Shown here: one piece after another, positions 48,851-57,249 of the stretch
Position numbering within the stretch: the first letter of the stretch is position 1
How the letters are laid out: each line of letters opens with the position of its first letter
Assembly: GCF_900155645.1 (NCBI RefSeq)
Contig: NZ_LT706985.1
Coordinates: forward strand, 310,001-374,000
DNA length: 64,000 bases
Reading direction: 5' to 3'
Origin: Vaginimicrobium propionicum
GTDB lineage: Bacteria > Actinomycetota > Actinomycetes > Propionibacteriales > Propionibacteriaceae
Position numbers and translations under genes: made by a program
Notes under the pieces: generated by a model
The model's database searches: none
What the model saw: the letters and a program-made list of their open reading frames with translations, nothing else
Told to the model about the DNA's origin: nothing

Positions 48851-49651
48851 CTACCTCCATACGGGACGTTTCAGTAGTCTGCGCATGGCGTAAGTGACAT
48901 TTTCTGGAGCTTCAGCATGTACCCAGTGACCAGCCTTTACAACGACCTCAAAACCCACATAGGGGAAGAGCCGATGAATCTTTGGTAGATCTCGGCGAGT
49001 AATATAATTGGATTTTCCAGCTGCGATGAACTCTGCCGGCCCTAGGTAACGATCAGTTTCTAAAACCGGCCATTGGTTCAGATTATCGAGCTGATCATGG
49101 AGTAAAGCTAAATTGGGCAGCCATCGCCAACCAATAGCTGATTTCGGGTCGCGATGAAGATTTTGTAATAAAAACTGGCGGATATAGGCGTCTGGAATAG
49201 TCTTCGCTAAAGCATCATCAGCCTCTTGACGCGTGTGTAGCTTCCTCAAATCTATGGACATCATTTGTTCCATATATCCTCGATAAAGCTGGACATGCAT
49301 CTTCTCGCCGGGCGCCATATCTAGTATTCCTAGGCGAGCAATCAACTCTGGGTGAGCTAGGGCAGTTAGCATCGCCACTCTTCCACCCAAAGAATGTCCG
49401 ACCAAATTGATTGGTTTTTCTCCAGCGCCTAGTTCAATTAGTTTTTCAGTTACCAGGGCGACATAATTATCGTAGTGAACAGCGTTGGACCAGTCTGATC
49501 GTCCGTGATCTGGTAAATCGACCAGAGTAGTAGTTGCCATATCTGAGATGTTCTTGGCAATATTGGCAAAGTTCTTTCCTTGGCCTAACAATCCGTGCAA
49601 AAACACCAGACGCTGTAAGCCCGAGCCGATATTTCGCGAAAACAAGGTCAT
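48851..49651 (-). CDS. Alpha/beta hydrolase
   Basis: Soluble hydrolase of about 266 residues from the ATG at 49651. It has the oxyanion-loop HGLLGQGKNF, the nucleophile elbow GHSLGGRV (Ser), and a late GHWVHAEAPE (catalytic His). It resembles the YbfF esterase group; the substrate is unknown. The start overlaps the small gene upstream as ATGA; an in-frame upstream extension to 49786 would read through that gene and is rejected. Confidence 0.82.
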   Translation of the reverse strand: MTLFSRNIGSGLQRLVFLHGLLGQGKNFANIAKNISDMATTTLVDLPDHGRSDWSNAVHYDNYVALVTEKLIELGAGEKPINLVGHSLGGRVAMLTALAHPELIARLGILDMAPGEKMHVQLYRGYMEQMMSIDLRKLHTRQEADDALAKTIPDAYIRQFLLQNLHRDPKSAIGWRWLPNLALLHDQLDNLNQWPVLETDRYLGPAEFIAAGKSNYITRRDLPKIHRLFPYVGFEVVVKAGHWVHAEAPENVTYAMRRLLKRPVWR

Positions 49652-49923
49652 GGTCGTCTTTCCCAGCAAGCTCGGTGCCAATGCCTGCGATAATCTAACC
49701 CTGATGAGGCACCAATTGGCGGGGTATAAGGCCAAGCAACAACGTGGGCTGCACCAGCAGGTATCTGACGGTTGCAACCAGGACAAAGGTAGTTTTTCTC
49801 ACTGCGGCCATCACGAATCCAACGCATTACCCATTTGCCATCAACTTTTGTTGTTGAGGTCTGTTCCGACGTTATCGCTAACTCTCTGAAAGGGCGTTGA
49901 TATTTATTTCGTCGGCGTGCCAT
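49648..49923 (-). CDS. Small Cys/His protein, conserved in actinobacteria
   Basis: Protein of about 91 residues from ATG 49923 (MARRRNKYQRPF). A basic N-terminus is followed by a metal-binding-type segment: YLCPGCNRQI (Cys-x2-Cys), AHVVAWPYTP and RRHWHRACW (His/Cys). The Cys-x2-Cys with a distant His and Cys suggests zinc. It is translationally coupled to the hydrolase. Function unknown. Confidence 0.75.
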   Translation of the reverse strand: MARRRNKYQRPFRELAITSEQTSTTKVDGKWVMRWIRDGRSEKNYLCPGCNRQIPAGAAHVVAWPYTPPIGASSGLDYRRHWHRACWERRP

Positions 49924-49997
49924 AAGACTTAGCCTAGTAGAGTCACGCATCGGCAGCGTAGTGGAGCCAATTTTGTTTTCGGGCTAGCGTTAGATCC

Positions 49998-50687
49998 GTG
50001 CGTTTGGTTATTGCTGATTGCCAGGTAGATTATGCCGGCAGGCTTAGCTCTCATTTGCCTATGGCTAAACGGTTAATAATTTTCAAAGCTGATGGGTCGG
50101 TTTCTATTCATGCTGATGATCGAGCATACAAACCACTAAATTGGATGAATCCGCCGTGCCGATTAGTGATTGCTGATCCTGAGCCTGACGTTGCTGAAGC
50201 GATTAAAGAAATATGGCAAGTGCGAGCAGATTCTGGCGACACGCTAAAAATCAGTGTTGGAGAGATTTATTTAGATGTGAGCTCTAATTTTGGCCCGGAT
50301 CCTGGATTGCAGAAGGATGGCGTCGAAGCTCACTTACAAGAACTATTGGCCGATCAGCCACAAACTTTCGGGTCAGGGTGGACGACGGTAAAGCGTGAAT
50401 ATATGACAGCTATCGGTCCAGTCGATCTATTGTGCCGTGACGCTGAGGGTTTCTATGTCGCCGTCGAAGTCAAACGACGCGGTGAGATTGCTGGGGTAGA
50501 GCAGCTTACTAGGTATTTGGAATTGTTGAACCGAGACCCATTGCTCGGGTCTGTGCGTGGAGTCTTTGCCGCTCAATTGATAAAGCCGCAGGCAAAAACA
50601 TTAGCTGCAGATCGCGGTATTGAATGCGTGACTGTTGATTATGATGCGCTCAGAGGTTTGGACGATCAGGAAAATCGACTGTTCTAG
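49998..50687 (+). CDS. nucS: Mismatch-specific endonuclease NucS (EndoMS)
   Basis: DNA mismatch repair nuclease of actinobacteria and archaea, 229 residues. The N-terminal domain binds DNA and the C-terminal nuclease has GPVDLLCRD (catalytic Asp) and VAVEVKRRG (E-x-K). The C-terminus DQENRLF resembles a sliding-clamp-binding motif. It replaces MutS/MutL in most actinobacteria. It starts with GTG and is divergent from the small Cys/His gene. Confidence 0.95.
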   Translation: MRLVIADCQVDYAGRLSSHLPMAKRLIIFKADGSVSIHADDRAYKPLNWMNPPCRLVIADPEPDVAEAIKEIWQVRADSGDTLKISVGEIYLDVSSNFGPDPGLQKDGVEAHLQELLADQPQTFGSGWTTVKREYMTAIGPVDLLCRDAEGFYVAVEVKRRGEIAGVEQLTRYLELLNRDPLLGSVRGVFAAQLIKPQAKTLAADRGIECVTVDYDALRGLDDQENRLF

Positions 50688-50729
50688 CTACCAACTAAAG
50701 GCGTTTACCCCTAAAACTGTTCGTGAAGT

Positions 50730-52088
50730 TTAGGTGGCAGCCTCGGTATCCTCGTCATCAAGCTGAAGCACTTTTGTTTCTTCTTGGCCTAAAACGACGG
50801 TTTCTTCCGGCTTACCCTCGGCCAGCCACTGCGCGTCCTCATCCATGGCTTTAGGCAGCTCTAGTTCGTCAAAGGGATCTTCGTCTGGAAAATCGGTCGC
50901 CGATTCTAAACCAAGCGCTTGTAAGGCCTCTAACTGGCCGATAATAGATTTCTTGCGCGTTATTAATACGCTGACTTCGCGGCTAAGTTGCTCTTTTCGC
51001 CAGTTGAATTGCTGTTCTAGACGCTCGCGCATCAGCGCCGACTGGCGATGGGCTTGAGCTAAATTCGTTTCAGCATCTGCTGCCGCCCGTGATCTAGTAT
51101 TTTCGGCATCTGCAATAGCTTCGGAGCGTATTTTTGCTGCCGCTTCAGTTTGTTTGACCAAATTAGCGTTGGCCTCTTCGGCTTGGTTTCGGGTTTGTGT
51201 AAGTAATTTGCTGACCTCTGCGTGAACTTTCTCAGCCTCGTCGTTGGCTTCGCTAAGCCGGCGCTCAGCCTGCTCATTTGCCTTGGCTAAAATAGCCTGA
51301 GCTTCTTGGCTAGCTTGGCTGCGTCTATTTTCCGAGTCAGTGTCGGCTAGCGCCAAAATAGTGTCAGCCGCACTACGAGCTTGTTCTAAACATCTTTTGG
51401 CATGTGCATCAGCGTCTTGCGCTATTTGGGTGGCGCTGGCATGGGCATCAGCTTTAATTTGGTCAGCAGTTTGTTGAGCTTGGATCGAAAGTTGACGGGC
51501 TGCTGCCTCACATTCTTGTTTTTTAAGCTCTGCATTGTGCGTGGCTTCACTCGTTATCGCCTCGGCCTGCGAGCGGGCGGCACCTAATAAATGTGCGGCT
51601 TCTTTCTGGGCGGACTCGCGGGCTGCTTTGATATCAGCGTCCAGTTTTTCACGTAGCGTGCGTAAGTTTTCGTTGGTTGCAACCCGGATGTCATCGGCTT
51701 CGGTTTGAGCATTTGCCCGCATGTCAGCAGCTGCCCGGTTACCTTCTTCGCGAATACGCTCAGCTTCTAGGCCAGCCTTAGAGATGAGATCTTCTGCCTG
51801 GGATTCTGCGGCGCGCAGAATAGCTGTTGCGTGCGCCCCAAGCCTGGAAAAGTCAGTGTCGCCTTTCGCTGCCTGGGTGATAGCTATTTCGCGGCGAAGG
51901 TGGCGTGTCAACTGTCTAAGAGTGGATACCCGTTGTTCTAGGTCGCGAACGTAGCGATCTACAGCGCTGCGATCATAGCCGAGCATCGCATGGGGGAAGG
52001 AACCGACCGCGCTAGCGCGATCATCAAAAAGATTGAGACCGGTGTTTTCGGTCTCTTCGTAATTATCGTTTGCCTGCTCATTGGCCAT
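50730..52088 (-). CDS. DivIVA-like coiled-coil protein
   Basis: Cytoplasmic protein of 452 residues. After a short N-terminus it has a DivIVA-like segment (SFPHAMLGYDRSAVDRYVRD) and then a very long Ala/Glu/Gln/Arg coiled coil to ~residue 390, with repeated QA.A-type heptads, and an acidic tail. Such proteins organise polar growth or the cytoskeleton in actinobacteria. It is a paralogue type rather than a certain Wag31. The gene is separated from mce by a strong hairpin. Confidence 0.78.
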   Translation of the reverse strand: MANEQANDNYEETENTGLNLFDDRASAVGSFPHAMLGYDRSAVDRYVRDLEQRVSTLRQLTRHLRREIAITQAAKGDTDFSRLGAHATAILRAAESQAEDLISKAGLEAERIREEGNRAAADMRANAQTEADDIRVATNENLRTLREKLDADIKAARESAQKEAAHLLGAARSQAEAITSEATHNAELKKQECEAAARQLSIQAQQTADQIKADAHASATQIAQDADAHAKRCLEQARSAADTILALADTDSENRRSQASQEAQAILAKANEQAERRLSEANDEAEKVHAEVSKLLTQTRNQAEEANANLVKQTEAAAKIRSEAIADAENTRSRAAADAETNLAQAHRQSALMRERLEQQFNWRKEQLSREVSVLITRKKSIIGQLEALQALGLESATDFPDEDPFDELELPKAMDEDAQWLAEGKPEETVVLGQEETKVLQLDDEDTEAAT

Positions 52089-52117
52089 GACGAACAGTAT
52101 AAGGGCAATAGAGACGA

Positions 52118-52156
52118 AAACCGGATAGCCGAGGGTCTGTCTCGGCTATCCGGTTT
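52118..52156 (-). terminator. Strong hairpin terminator after the epimerase gene
   Basis: A 16-bp perfect stem (52118-52133 with 52141-52156) has a 7-base loop and starts 14 bases beyond the epimerase stop. On the minus strand the stem is followed by TTTTCGTCTC, giving a short U-rich tail, so it most likely ends the pgm-mce transcript before the DivIVA-like gene. Confidence 0.85.
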
Positions 52157-52169
52157 ATAAATAATGTGT

Positions 52170-52607
52170 TTAGTGAGCCTCGCCTGGCTGAACGATCTCG
52201 ATCAGTACACCCTTACCCGACTTCGGGTGGATGAAGTTGATCTTGGAACCGCCAGTGCCGATACGCGGCTCGTCATAAATAAGACGCATCCCGCGCTCAC
52301 GCAGCACCTTCGAGACTGCCTCAATGTCATTGCAACGCCACGCCATGTGGTGTAAACCTGGACGATTCTTCTCAAGCCACTTGGCTGTCGAAGCGTCGTC
52401 ACGGGTGGGGGAGATGACTTGAATTTGAGTCATGTGCTCGGTAAGTGTCTTCGAGGGGGCGAGCATGATTTCCAAGATGCCCTGGTCGTCATTAGTCTCG
52501 CGGTGTAGTTCGAAATACCCGAGGGTATCGACATAGAATTTCGCCGCTTCGTCAGCATCGGGGCAGACGTAAGCAATGTGGTCAATACAGGTAAACATTT
52601 CGTCCAT
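52170..52607 (-). CDS. mce: Methylmalonyl-CoA epimerase
   Basis: Interconverts (R)- and (S)-methylmalonyl-CoA, 145 residues, two VOC modules. Metal ligands are apparent: His in CIDHIAYV, Gln in TQIQVISP, His in GLHHMAW and Glu in VLIEIVQ. It implies a propionate/succinate route through a B12-dependent mutase; the PduO gene at 48160 fits. It lies 39 bases downstream of pgm on the same strand and is followed by a strong terminator. Confidence 0.93.
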   Translation of the reverse strand: MDEMFTCIDHIAYVCPDADEAAKFYVDTLGYFELHRETNDDQGILEIMLAPSKTLTEHMTQIQVISPTRDDASTAKWLEKNRPGLHHMAWRCNDIEAVSKVLRERGMRLIYDEPRIGTGGSKINFIHPKSGKGVLIEIVQPGEAH

Positions 52608-52646
52608 AAGCTAATCTTTCCACTTTTTGTTGAAAAAGCCGATTTT

Positions 52647-54281
52647 TTAAGCGTTGAGTGCGTCAGAAACCACCTGTTTAGCAGCTTTTTGAATCTTTTC
52701 TAGATGCTCGGGCCCCTGATAGCTTTCAGCGTAAATTTTGTACTTATTCTCTGTTCCCGAAGGACGAGCCGCGAACCAACCATCATCGGTAGTGACCTTG
52801 ATACCACCGATAGCAGCATTATTGCCCGGAGCATTAGTGTAAACGTGGGTAATATCCCCACCAGCCAATGTCTTAGCTGTTACGTCCTCAGGCGAGAGCG
52901 CTTTTAGCCTGGCTTTCTGTTCCCTAGAGGCGTCATTATCGATCCTGGCATACGAGTATTCGCCGAATTCTTCAGCCAATTCTCGGTAGCGCTGTGATGG
53001 GGTCTTTCCAGTCTTGGCAGTAATCTCGGAAGCCAAAAGATCCAAAATAATGCCGTCTTTATCGGTGGTCCAAGTAGAGCCATTCTTTTCCAGGAATGAA
53101 GCGCCAGCTGATTCTTCGCCACCGAATCCCATTTCGCCCGAAATTAGGCCTGGCACGAACCACTTGAAACCGACTGGAACCTCAACCAGCGTGCGACCCA
53201 ACTTTTTAGCAACATTGTCAATCATCGAAGAGGACACCAGTGTCTTTCCGATCTTGGTGTCTTTTGGCCAGCCATCACGGTGGCTAAATAGGTATTCAAT
53301 AGCAACGGCTAAGTAGTGGTTCGGGTTCATCAAGCCAGCATCTGGAGTGACAATGCCGTGGCGATCGGCGTCTGCATCGTTACCAGTGGCAATGTCATAC
53401 TTTTCGCGGTTTGCCACTAAGGAGGCCATAGCGTCGGGAGAAGAACAATCCATACGAATCTTGCCGTCGGTATCTAGTGTCATGAAATACCAAGTCGGGT
53501 CGATTACCTTGTTGACTACCGTCATCGAGGGAATCAAATTTTCCGCGATATATTCCCAGTACTGTACCGAGGCTCCGCCTAGTGGATCAGCGCCGATGCG
53601 AAGTCCAGAGGCTCTAATCGCTTCCATGTCAATGACTAGGGACAACTCATTGCAGTATGGGGTTCGGTAATCAAATCGGTTTACCTGCTTGGCTGCCTCC
53701 TCGTAGGAAATACGCTTGATCTTGCGGAAATTAGGCACTAATTCGTTGGCTCGGTTAGCTATCCAGCCGGTAGCGTCAGTATCTGCCGGGCCACCATTAG
53801 GTGGGTTGTACTTGAAACCGCCATCGCGTGGGGGGTTATGCGACGGGGTAACAACGATACCGTCAGCTAGTGGGCCACCCTTGTGTTCGCGGTTGTAACG
53901 GATGATTGCCCTAGACAACGCTGGTGTGGGTGTGAACTCGTCGTCTCGTTCAGCGAACACTTGGATACCAGCGCCAACTAAAACCTCGATGGCGGTTCTC
54001 CAGGCGGGCAGGGAGAGACCGTGAGTGTCTTTAGCTATAAACAGTGGGCCAGTAATATTTTGTGAAGCGCGGTATTCGATGATCGCCTGGGTAATGGCCG
54101 CAATATGTGCTTCATTAAAGGCGGAATCGAATGCCGAGCCGCGGTGCCCAGAAGTGCCGAAAGATACGGCTTGGTCTGGGTTAGAGACGTCAGGCACTAG
54201 GTCGTAGTAAGCGGCTACGAGAGCGCCAGCATCAATTAGGTCACTTTTATCTGCCGGTTTTCCGGCGCGTGGATCTGCCAT
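52647..54281 (-). CDS. pgm: Phosphoglucomutase (alpha-D-glucose phosphate-specific)
   Basis: Interconverts glucose 1- and 6-phosphate, 544 residues. The phosphoserine loop is VTPSHNPPRDGGFKYNPPNG, the metal loop GNDADADRHG and the sugar-binding segment GEESAGAS. It feeds glycogen synthesis and takes up the product of GlgP. It is divergent from the TPR gene and is close to the glg cluster at 55334. Confidence 0.95.
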   Translation of the reverse strand: MADPRAGKPADKSDLIDAGALVAAYYDLVPDVSNPDQAVSFGTSGHRGSAFDSAFNEAHIAAITQAIIEYRASQNITGPLFIAKDTHGLSLPAWRTAIEVLVGAGIQVFAERDDEFTPTPALSRAIIRYNREHKGGPLADGIVVTPSHNPPRDGGFKYNPPNGGPADTDATGWIANRANELVPNFRKIKRISYEEAAKQVNRFDYRTPYCNELSLVIDMEAIRASGLRIGADPLGGASVQYWEYIAENLIPSMTVVNKVIDPTWYFMTLDTDGKIRMDCSSPDAMASLVANREKYDIATGNDADADRHGIVTPDAGLMNPNHYLAVAIEYLFSHRDGWPKDTKIGKTLVSSSMIDNVAKKLGRTLVEVPVGFKWFVPGLISGEMGFGGEESAGASFLEKNGSTWTTDKDGIILDLLASEITAKTGKTPSQRYRELAEEFGEYSYARIDNDASREQKARLKALSPEDVTAKTLAGGDITHVYTNAPGNNAAIGGIKVTTDDGWFAARPSGTENKYKIYAESYQGPEHLEKIQKAAKQVVSDALNA

Positions 54282-54345
54282 GACCCTATCTTGCCCCTAG
54301 AAACAATGTTTCGCTTGCGGTTGCCTTAATTGATTAGGTGACACA

Positions 54346-55248
54346 ATGGGTTATATGAGCAATTTTTCGCGTCACGGTGCTGTTGATCTATCGAAACTTA
54401 CGGCTAATGCCGAAGCTGCTAACCCTACAGCGACATATGTCATGGATTTAAGTGAACAAGATTTTGAAGCCACTGTCGCCAAATCTATGCGATACCCGGT
54501 CGTATTGGTGTTGCATTCTGGACGTGATACTCCTGGAAAAGCTGTAGTCGAGACGTTAACAGAATTGGCGAACGCTGCCGGTGGTAAGTGGCTACTAGCC
54601 AAGATAGATATTGATGAGCAACCGCGTATTGGACAGGCCCTAGGCGTGCAGGCTGTGCCAACGGTGATTGCCTTATTGGCTGGTCAGGCGGCACCGTTAT
54701 TCCAGGGCACTCGTGATAAGGCTGAGATATCCGCTTTAATGAGTCAAATAGAACAAGTTGCTGTGGCTAACGGATTGACTGGGCGTGCTGAGCCAGTTAC
54801 CAATTTGAGTAGCGAAACTGAAGATTCACCTCAAAGCGTTGATCCGCGTTTTATCCCAGCCGATGAGGCTATGGAAAAAGGTGACTTTGCGGCTGCGGTG
54901 GCTGAATTCGATAAATTGCTGGCTGAAAACCCGGCAGATAGCCAGGCTAAGGCTGGACGCGCCCAAGCCGCATTACTAGATCGAACGGCAAATGTTGCCA
55001 AAGATTGCTTAGCCAAGGCTGACGCGCAGCCCGAAGATATCGACTTAGCTTTGGTAGCTGCAGATGTGGAAGTTGTTACTGGCCAGGCTGGAAAGGCGTT
55101 TGATCGCCTATTGGCTTTAATACGCACCAATTTCGGGGAGAATCGCGAAAAACTTAGGTTGCGTTTATTAGAGCTTTTCGAGACTTTGCCGAATAACGAC
55201 CCTCAGGTTAAACGCGCTCGCCGCGAATTAAGTTTGGCGTTGTTCTAG
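54346..55248 (+). CDS. Thioredoxin-like TPR protein (CnoX/YbbN-like)
   Basis: Cytoplasmic protein of about 300 residues. The N-terminal thioredoxin fold (LVLHSGRDTPGKAVVE, then KIDIDEQPRIGQALGVQAVP) lacks the redox CxxC. The C-terminal half (~165-300) holds TPR-type helices (KGDFAAAVAEFDKLLAENPA). Proteins of this type act as holdase co-chaperones. The ATG at 54346 has GGTGA 4 bases upstream; ATG 54355 is an alternative. No transmembrane segment is seen. Confidence 0.8.
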   Translation: MGYMSNFSRHGAVDLSKLTANAEAANPTATYVMDLSEQDFEATVAKSMRYPVVLVLHSGRDTPGKAVVETLTELANAAGGKWLLAKIDIDEQPRIGQALGVQAVPTVIALLAGQAAPLFQGTRDKAEISALMSQIEQVAVANGLTGRAEPVTNLSSETEDSPQSVDPRFIPADEAMEKGDFAAAVAEFDKLLAENPADSQAKAGRAQAALLDRTANVAKDCLAKADAQPEDIDLALVAADVEVVTGQAGKAFDRLLALIRTNFGENREKLRLRLLELFETLPNNDPQVKRARRELSLALF

Positions 55249-55278
55249 GCACTTTAGACACCTAGTTGGCATAAACGT

Positions 55279-55315
55279 TTTAGTGCGGCTCACCGCAATG
55301 GCGAGCCGCACTAAA
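55279..55315. terminator. Bidirectional terminator between convergent genes
   Basis: A 13-bp perfect inverted repeat (55279-55291 with 55303-55315) has an 11-base loop. It lies between the convergent TPR gene and glgB, and its TTTA/TAAA ends give short U-rich tails on both strands. It probably ends transcription from both sides. Confidence 0.8.
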
Positions 55316-55333
55316 TGTCTTGGTTGGTGCTAA

Positions 55334-57235
55334 TTATTTTTTAGGTTCGTAAACCAAGAAAACTGCTCCTAATGGTGGCACCGTGATGTTGGTGTGCGCC
55401 CACTCTTCAGCGTTTTCTCCGGCGATGGCTTCAACCGGCTCAGTATTGAGGTATTGGTTTAGACCATCAAATTCGCCAGCGTCAGTATTCAGGATCTCAC
55501 GCCAAGTGCCTGCCTCAGGCAACCAGATGGGGTAGCCAACGTAAGGGCTTGGGGAGAAATTCACGATACAAGCGATACGTTGGCCTTCTGAGCTGTTACG
55601 CACGTAGCTAAATACGTTGTGTTGGGTATCATCTGAATTAATCCAAGTGAACCCTTCTGGCTCGCAGTCCAGCTCGTAGAGGGCAGGGTTCTCGGCTTGA
55701 AGGTGATTTAACCGACGAATTAGCTGACGGTTACCGTTGTGACCCCACAGACCGTCCACCCACCATTCCAGGCTGGTTTGTTCATTCCATTCTGAGCGTT
55801 GAGCGAATTCCTGTCCCATAAATAGCAGTTGCTTTCCAGGGAAAGACCACATGTAGGCGTAGAAAGCCTTTAGCGTGGCAAATTTCTGCCAGTCATCGTT
55901 GGGGATTTTATTTAGCATCGAGCCTTTGCCATGCACGACTTCGTCGTGGCTAATCGGCAAAACAAAATTCTCGGTGTACTGGTATACCATCGCGAAGGTC
56001 AGGTCATTGTGGTGCCACTGCCGATAAATCGGATCGCGACCTAGATAACGCAGGGTGTCATTCATCCACCCCATATTCCACTTGAAACCGAACCCTAGGC
56101 CGCCCCAATCGACTGGTTTAGAAACCCCTCCAAAAGAGGTGGACTCTTCGGCGATCATTACTACGCCTGGTTCTCGTTCATAAAGGTGGCTGTTAACGTA
56201 GCGCAAGAAATCGATAGCTTCTAGGTTTTCGCGTCCGCCGTATTTGTTTGGTACCCATTGCCCTTCTTCTCTCGAGTAATCGAGATAGAGCATGGAGGCC
56301 ACCGCGTCGACGCGTAACGCGTCAATGTGGAATTGTTGAATCCAGTAGAGGGCATTAGAAATTAGGAAAGATTTGACTTCGTTGCGTCCGTAGTTAAATA
56401 CGTACGTGCCCCAATCGAGCTGCTCGCCTTGACGTGGATCAGCATGCTCATATAAGGCGGTGCCATCAAAACGTCCCAAAGCCCAATCGTCCTTAGGGAA
56501 GTGTCCTGGTACCCAGTCAAGGATTACCCCAATACCTTCAGAGTGAAGTTTTTCGATCAGATAACGCAAGTCATCTGGGTTGCCCATTCTGGAGTCTGGA
56601 GCGAAATAGCCGGTCACCTGATATCCCCAACTTGGGGTGAATGGGTGGGACATGATTGGCATTAATTCAACATGCGAAAAACCTTGCCACTTGACGTATT
56701 CGGTGAGTTGGTCGGCGGCTTCGCGATAGTTTAGCCCCTTACGCCAGCTACCCAAGTGAACTTCGTAAATGGACATTTGTTCGCGGTAAACGTTGGTATT
56801 AGCCCGACGTTCTAGCCACTTGGCTTCACTATCAGCCCACTCGTAATTGGATTCCCAAACGATAGACGCATTTCCTGGGGGAGTCTGGGCAAAGCGCGCA
56901 TAAGGATCTACTTTTTCCTGCCAGGTGCCATCTTGATGTTGAATCTTGTACTTGTAAAGGGTGCCTTCAAGTACATTTTCTTTCCATAATCCCCAAACTC
57001 CAGAGCCAGGGATTAGTTCCATGTCGTCGCCTTGCCACCAGTTGAAATCACCGATGACCTGGACACGGCGGGCATTAGGTGCCCACACCGCAAATCTGGT
57101 GCCGCGCAATGATCCGCGTTCATCGTCTTGAACAGTTACGACATGCGATCCGAGTCTGCGCCAGGCCTCGGTATCGCCACCGGTATGGAAACCTTCTAGA
57201 TCTTCCCCGGTTAAATTGCCGAATTTATCGTGCAT
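55334..57235 (-). CDS. glgB: 1,4-alpha-glucan branching enzyme
   Basis: GH13 enzyme that adds alpha-1,6 branches to alpha-glucan, 633 residues. A CBM48-like domain lies at ~45-150 (FAVWAPNARRVQVIGDFNWW). The catalytic triad is apparent: nucleophile in IDALRVDAVASM, Glu in VVMIAEEST and Asp in LPISHDEVVHG. It is shorter than E. coli GlgB because the extra N-terminal module is missing. It follows glgE after 14 bases on the minus strand, the usual GlgE-pathway pairing. Confidence 0.96.
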   Translation of the reverse strand: MHDKFGNLTGEDLEGFHTGGDTEAWRRLGSHVVTVQDDERGSLRGTRFAVWAPNARRVQVIGDFNWWQGDDMELIPGSGVWGLWKENVLEGTLYKYKIQHQDGTWQEKVDPYARFAQTPPGNASIVWESNYEWADSEAKWLERRANTNVYREQMSIYEVHLGSWRKGLNYREAADQLTEYVKWQGFSHVELMPIMSHPFTPSWGYQVTGYFAPDSRMGNPDDLRYLIEKLHSEGIGVILDWVPGHFPKDDWALGRFDGTALYEHADPRQGEQLDWGTYVFNYGRNEVKSFLISNALYWIQQFHIDALRVDAVASMLYLDYSREEGQWVPNKYGGRENLEAIDFLRYVNSHLYEREPGVVMIAEESTSFGGVSKPVDWGGLGFGFKWNMGWMNDTLRYLGRDPIYRQWHHNDLTFAMVYQYTENFVLPISHDEVVHGKGSMLNKIPNDDWQKFATLKAFYAYMWSFPGKQLLFMGQEFAQRSEWNEQTSLEWWVDGLWGHNGNRQLIRRLNHLQAENPALYELDCEPEGFTWINSDDTQHNVFSYVRNSSEGQRIACIVNFSPSPYVGYPIWLPEAGTWREILNTDAGEFDGLNQYLNTEPVEAIAGENAEEWAHTNITVPPLGAVFLVYEPKK

Positions 57236-57249
57236 GATAATTGCCTTTC

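Noticed and set aside
49548-49889. 113-codon plus-strand frame across the hydrolase and the small Cys/His gene
   Set aside because: It overlaps two coupled minus-strand genes with conserved motifs and has no family resemblance.
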